Shown: positions 61,397 to 64,000 of the stretch, one piece after another | How positions within the stretch are numbered: position 1 is the stretch's first letter | How the letters are laid out: each line of letters opens with the position of its first letter | NCBI RefSeq assembly: GCF_002994745.2 | Contig: NC_037089.1 | Location: 77,152,347-77,216,346 of the forward strand | DNA length: 64,000 nucleotides | DNA from: Rosa chinensis | Lineage: Eukaryota; Streptophyta; Magnoliopsida; Rosales; Rosaceae | Direction: 5' to 3' | Program-made: the position numbers and the translations under genes | The notes under the pieces: generated by a model | The model's database searches: none | What the model was told of the DNA's origin: nothing | What the model saw: only the letters and a program-made list of their open reading frames with translations

Positions 61397-61397
<1 letters not shown>

Positions 61398-61431
<34 letters not shown>
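61398..61431. repeat. (TA)n microsatellite, empty site of the foldback element
   Basis: Uninterrupted TA run at the position where duplicate A carries the foldback element 5277-5730. Confidence 0.9.
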
Positions 61432-61432
<1 letters not shown>

Positions 61433-61763
61433 AGAACAGTGTGGGGTCAGTTGAATAAGTTAAAACTCTGTTATATAATATGATGGTGTTATAGAACACA
61501 CAACTTGGCCGATAGAATTATGTGTCTGTTTGCTTGTGACTCCATTCTGCTTCTGCTTAATCGTAAACGCGTTGAGATAGATCAATGTCAGCGAACTGAA
61601 TTCATGGACTTGAGTTTATTAAGTTTATAACTTAAGTAGCCACCAAATTGTGTTTAATTAGTACCGTAGGGTCCCGAAAATCTATATCTATTAAAAGATT
61701 GAGTTAAGGTACTTTGTACATCAAAAAGAAAGTCAAGTAGAACTACGGAGGTGGCCACAATAC

Positions 61764-62830
61764 CCGGCATGAGGGTAGCTGGCTCTCATATATTTTATCT
61801 TTGGGTTAATTTAAAATTCCCAAAACTGGGTTTGTAGCCTTGTAGGCTTAAATAGCCCTCATTTTGCTGCTCATACAACTTCCTTTTTTTTTTTTTCCTT
61901 CAGCTTTTTTAAGTCATGTGCAGTTGTACATAGTTACACATTTAACCAAAATATGTCTCTTAAGAGAAGAGCCGAGAGGAAACTAGCATTCCAAAAGAAT
62001 GCCCCCAGTATTTGTCATAAACCACAGACACCTGGCTAAAATAAGATATAAACTTTATCCCTCAAGATTAAACAAAGTAACAAACATGCCGCGCGGAAAA
62101 GCTAGGTTAAAAAAGCGATTGCTAAAAGTAACCTTTATTATGGTGTGCGTACCAAAAGAAATTATTGAGGGGCAAGTCTCACCTGACTATATAAATCAGC
62201 AAAAAAACAAAAAAAGGGAGCAGAATTGGGAAGGATCTCCGCCACCTTATTTATTTCCCAAAAAGTGCAAAAGTAATGACATTGCATATGTGAAGACATG
62301 TTCTATGGTTAGTAAACTACTAGGAAGCTCGTCCACGCGATGCTGTGAATTTGTATTTTTTATCTTAAATTCTACATGCATTAAGATAGAAATGACAATA
62401 TAAAAATGTTAACTAAATGTATTACTGTTTTGCATATTATGAAAGCTGGCATTTTAACCTGGTTTTAATATAAACATATTTCAAAAATGGAAGTGTTGAG
62501 TATGAGATGATATTTTAACCAATCTTCTGTATTTACATTTTTCAAAAGAAAGGGATATTCTAACAAAAATATATTCTTTACATACAAATTAAGAAAGTGG
62601 TTAAATCTCACCAAAATATTATACATTTCAAGTTGAAACTAATCATCCTCTGATGTATCACTTATTGATTCATATGGTGTTGAAGACCCTTCATTTGCTT
62701 TTGGATACAAACAACATAATATAAGGAGTAGCATATGAAACTTAACAGTGATGCTTTTAAAAATTTGAACAACAATTTATTGATATATATGTATAAACAT
62801 AAAAAGTGTTAAATTTAAAATTTAAGAATT
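61764..62830. other. spacer, no gene seen
   Basis: AT-rich. The 134-codon open frame at 61999-62403 shows no recognisable domain and lies in low-complexity A-rich DNA, so it is not called a gene. Confidence 0.45.
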
Positions 62831-63026
62831 ACTCAAGACACCCATTTATATAATACCATGTTTACTGACTTTTTCTATTTGTATTTGAAAAATCAACTTA
62901 AATAAAGACTCCGGTTATTTCACATTTGACTCAAGACACCCATTTATATAATACCATGTTTACTGACTTTTTCTATTTGTATTTGAAAAATCAACTTAAA
63001 TAAAGACTCCGGTTATTTCATATTTG
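62831..63026. repeat. 98-bp near-perfect tandem duplication
   Basis: Two adjacent 98-bp units starting ACTCAAGACACCCATTTATA at 62831 and 62929 differ at one base (CACATTTG versus CATATTTG). A very recent local duplication. Confidence 0.97.
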
Positions 63027-64000
63027 ACAAACCTAGGCCATATATAAAGACAGATAAAAAATCTATAAAATCCTACTAAGCTAATTAAAACCATGGATTC
63101 AAGAACAAATAAATTTTAAGATCATAATCCTCTTTTACTTCTATTTGCAATAATTCAATTGAGCTAATATTTGTGTTTTTTTGTTTTGAAAAACAAAAAC
63201 AAAAACAAAAATAAGGACAAAAGAGTCAAAGACTAAAGAAAATAGAGGGCAAATTCGGAAAATCACAGTTTTTACTATTAATTGAACAATACCCACATTC
63301 AGAGTGGCATCCGGTAATTGATGGAAAATAAAGGGCAAAACTGTCTTTTCACACGCTTATGAACATTTGTCAACAGTATAACAGCGGATTGAGCTTTAAT
63401 ATATTAAATATCACTATCAAATTACTCAAACTACACAAACGATAACTTTAAGATCAATGTGATCTCAATTTCCTTTATAGACCTCATAGTTAGCTTCCCT
63501 AAGCATACCTAATCCAATGTTCAAATCCTTAACCTTTCAGCCAATTAACGTTTTCCATCATTGTTTATTTTTGTCTCGCCATATTAAAGTCCAGTTTGCC
63601 ATAGCTTATGCTTTGCAAGAAACTACTTAACTTATAAGTAAAGTAGCAAAATATGTTTGGTAAAATTAAATAAAGCAGCTTATTTCAAAAGTTACATCAT
63701 CAAGCAGCTGCTTACAGAAGTTTGTACAAACTAGCTTTGATAAGCTAAAACCTACAACTGCTTACGGTTTAAACTAGTCTATCGCAAACCGAGCTTAATA
63801 GTTTCAGTCTCATTGGTTACAAACTGTTTGTTCTTTGCACTATTATCATATTGGGCCTTGGAATTGGGTGAACTGGGCCAATAATGAACATTGCTTCTAC
63901 ACACCTTCAAAGAAGTTTCCGTTGACCGGCTTTTAACTCCACGTCGTCTTAAACCCATATAAGTATAATCGGAATCCGAATCGGTGTGAAACCGTCTAAT
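63027..64000. other. spacer to window end, no gene seen
   Basis: AT-rich. (AAAAAC)n-like repeats near 63190-63210. No supported gene. Confidence 0.45.

Larger units (their letters stand above)
58699..61763 (+). repeat. segmental duplication unit B (with MYB gene B)
   Basis: Matches 1919-6152 from just upstream of the promoter to about 1.8 kb past the gene. It lacks the hAT and foldback insertions of unit A, so it preserves the empty sites. Confidence 0.9.

Noticed and set aside
61999..62403. 134-codon open frame near the right end
   Set aside because: A-rich low-complexity sequence with no motif, neighbour or splice support.

Overview
This window is nuclear DNA of a flowering plant. The evidence is GT-AG introns, AT-rich spacers, plant-specific transcription factors, and a dense nest of plant transposable elements. 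Protein flavour and repeat style suggest a rosid eudicot, possibly Rosaceae, but the sequence alone does not prove this.

Host genes are few. Two near-identical R2R3-MYB genes (2260-3149 and 59043-59960) lie on the + strand about 57 kb apart, inside a duplicated segment (1919-6152 and 58699-61763). In the centre is an intact-looking ORC5 gene (29082-31853). Directly upstream of ORC5 are the promoter-proximal exons of an ASHH1-type histone methyltransferase gene that lacks its SET domain (25572-27683). The reading phases would let those exons splice in frame onto ORC5. A 480-bp tandem duplication has doubled the ORC5 first coding exon, and only the upstream copy still has an ATG.

Layout. 0.3-1.1 kb: small Helitron-like elements around a CA/TA microsatellite, then a SINE-like piece. 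1.3-1.7 kb: a foldback element. 1.9-6.2 kb: MYB duplicate A, interrupted by a hAT element and a second foldback element. 6.6-6.9 kb: an 80-bp minisatellite. 7.2-10.6 kb: a 3.4-kb solo LTR with a perfect 5-bp target duplication. About 11.6-21.3 kb: the 3' part of a Tat-like Ty3/gypsy element, consisting of a decayed antisense ORF, a 57-bp minisatellite, a polypurine tract and a 3' LTR, split by a 4.5-kb CACTA element that carries gene fragments including a calcium-dependent protein kinase EF hand. 21.9-23.3 kb: a SINE abutting a hAT element. 23.4-25.4 kb: a Pack-MULE fusing pieces of a magnesium-chelatase I gene and a TCP transcription factor gene. 25.5-31.9 kb: the ASHH1 fragment and ORC5. 34.4-37.6 kb: an orphan copia-type LTR with primer site, and a decayed LINE split by a MULE-type MITE. 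37.9 kb: a SINE with clear target duplications. 40.4-55.1 kb: a decayed Ty1/copia element split by an 8.3-kb non-coding gypsy-type element on the opposite strand. 56.1-56.6 kb: a LINE RNase H remnant. 57.8-58.0 kb: a MITE. 58.7-61.8 kb: MYB duplicate B, which lacks the hAT and foldback insertions. 61.8-64 kb: AT-rich spacer.

The MYB pair, ORC5 and perhaps the ASHH1-ORC5 chimera are the expressed-gene candidates. Most of the rest is a record of nested insertions, many of which can be dated relative to each other by exact target-site duplications. No RNA genes, CRISPR arrays or viral genomes were recognised.
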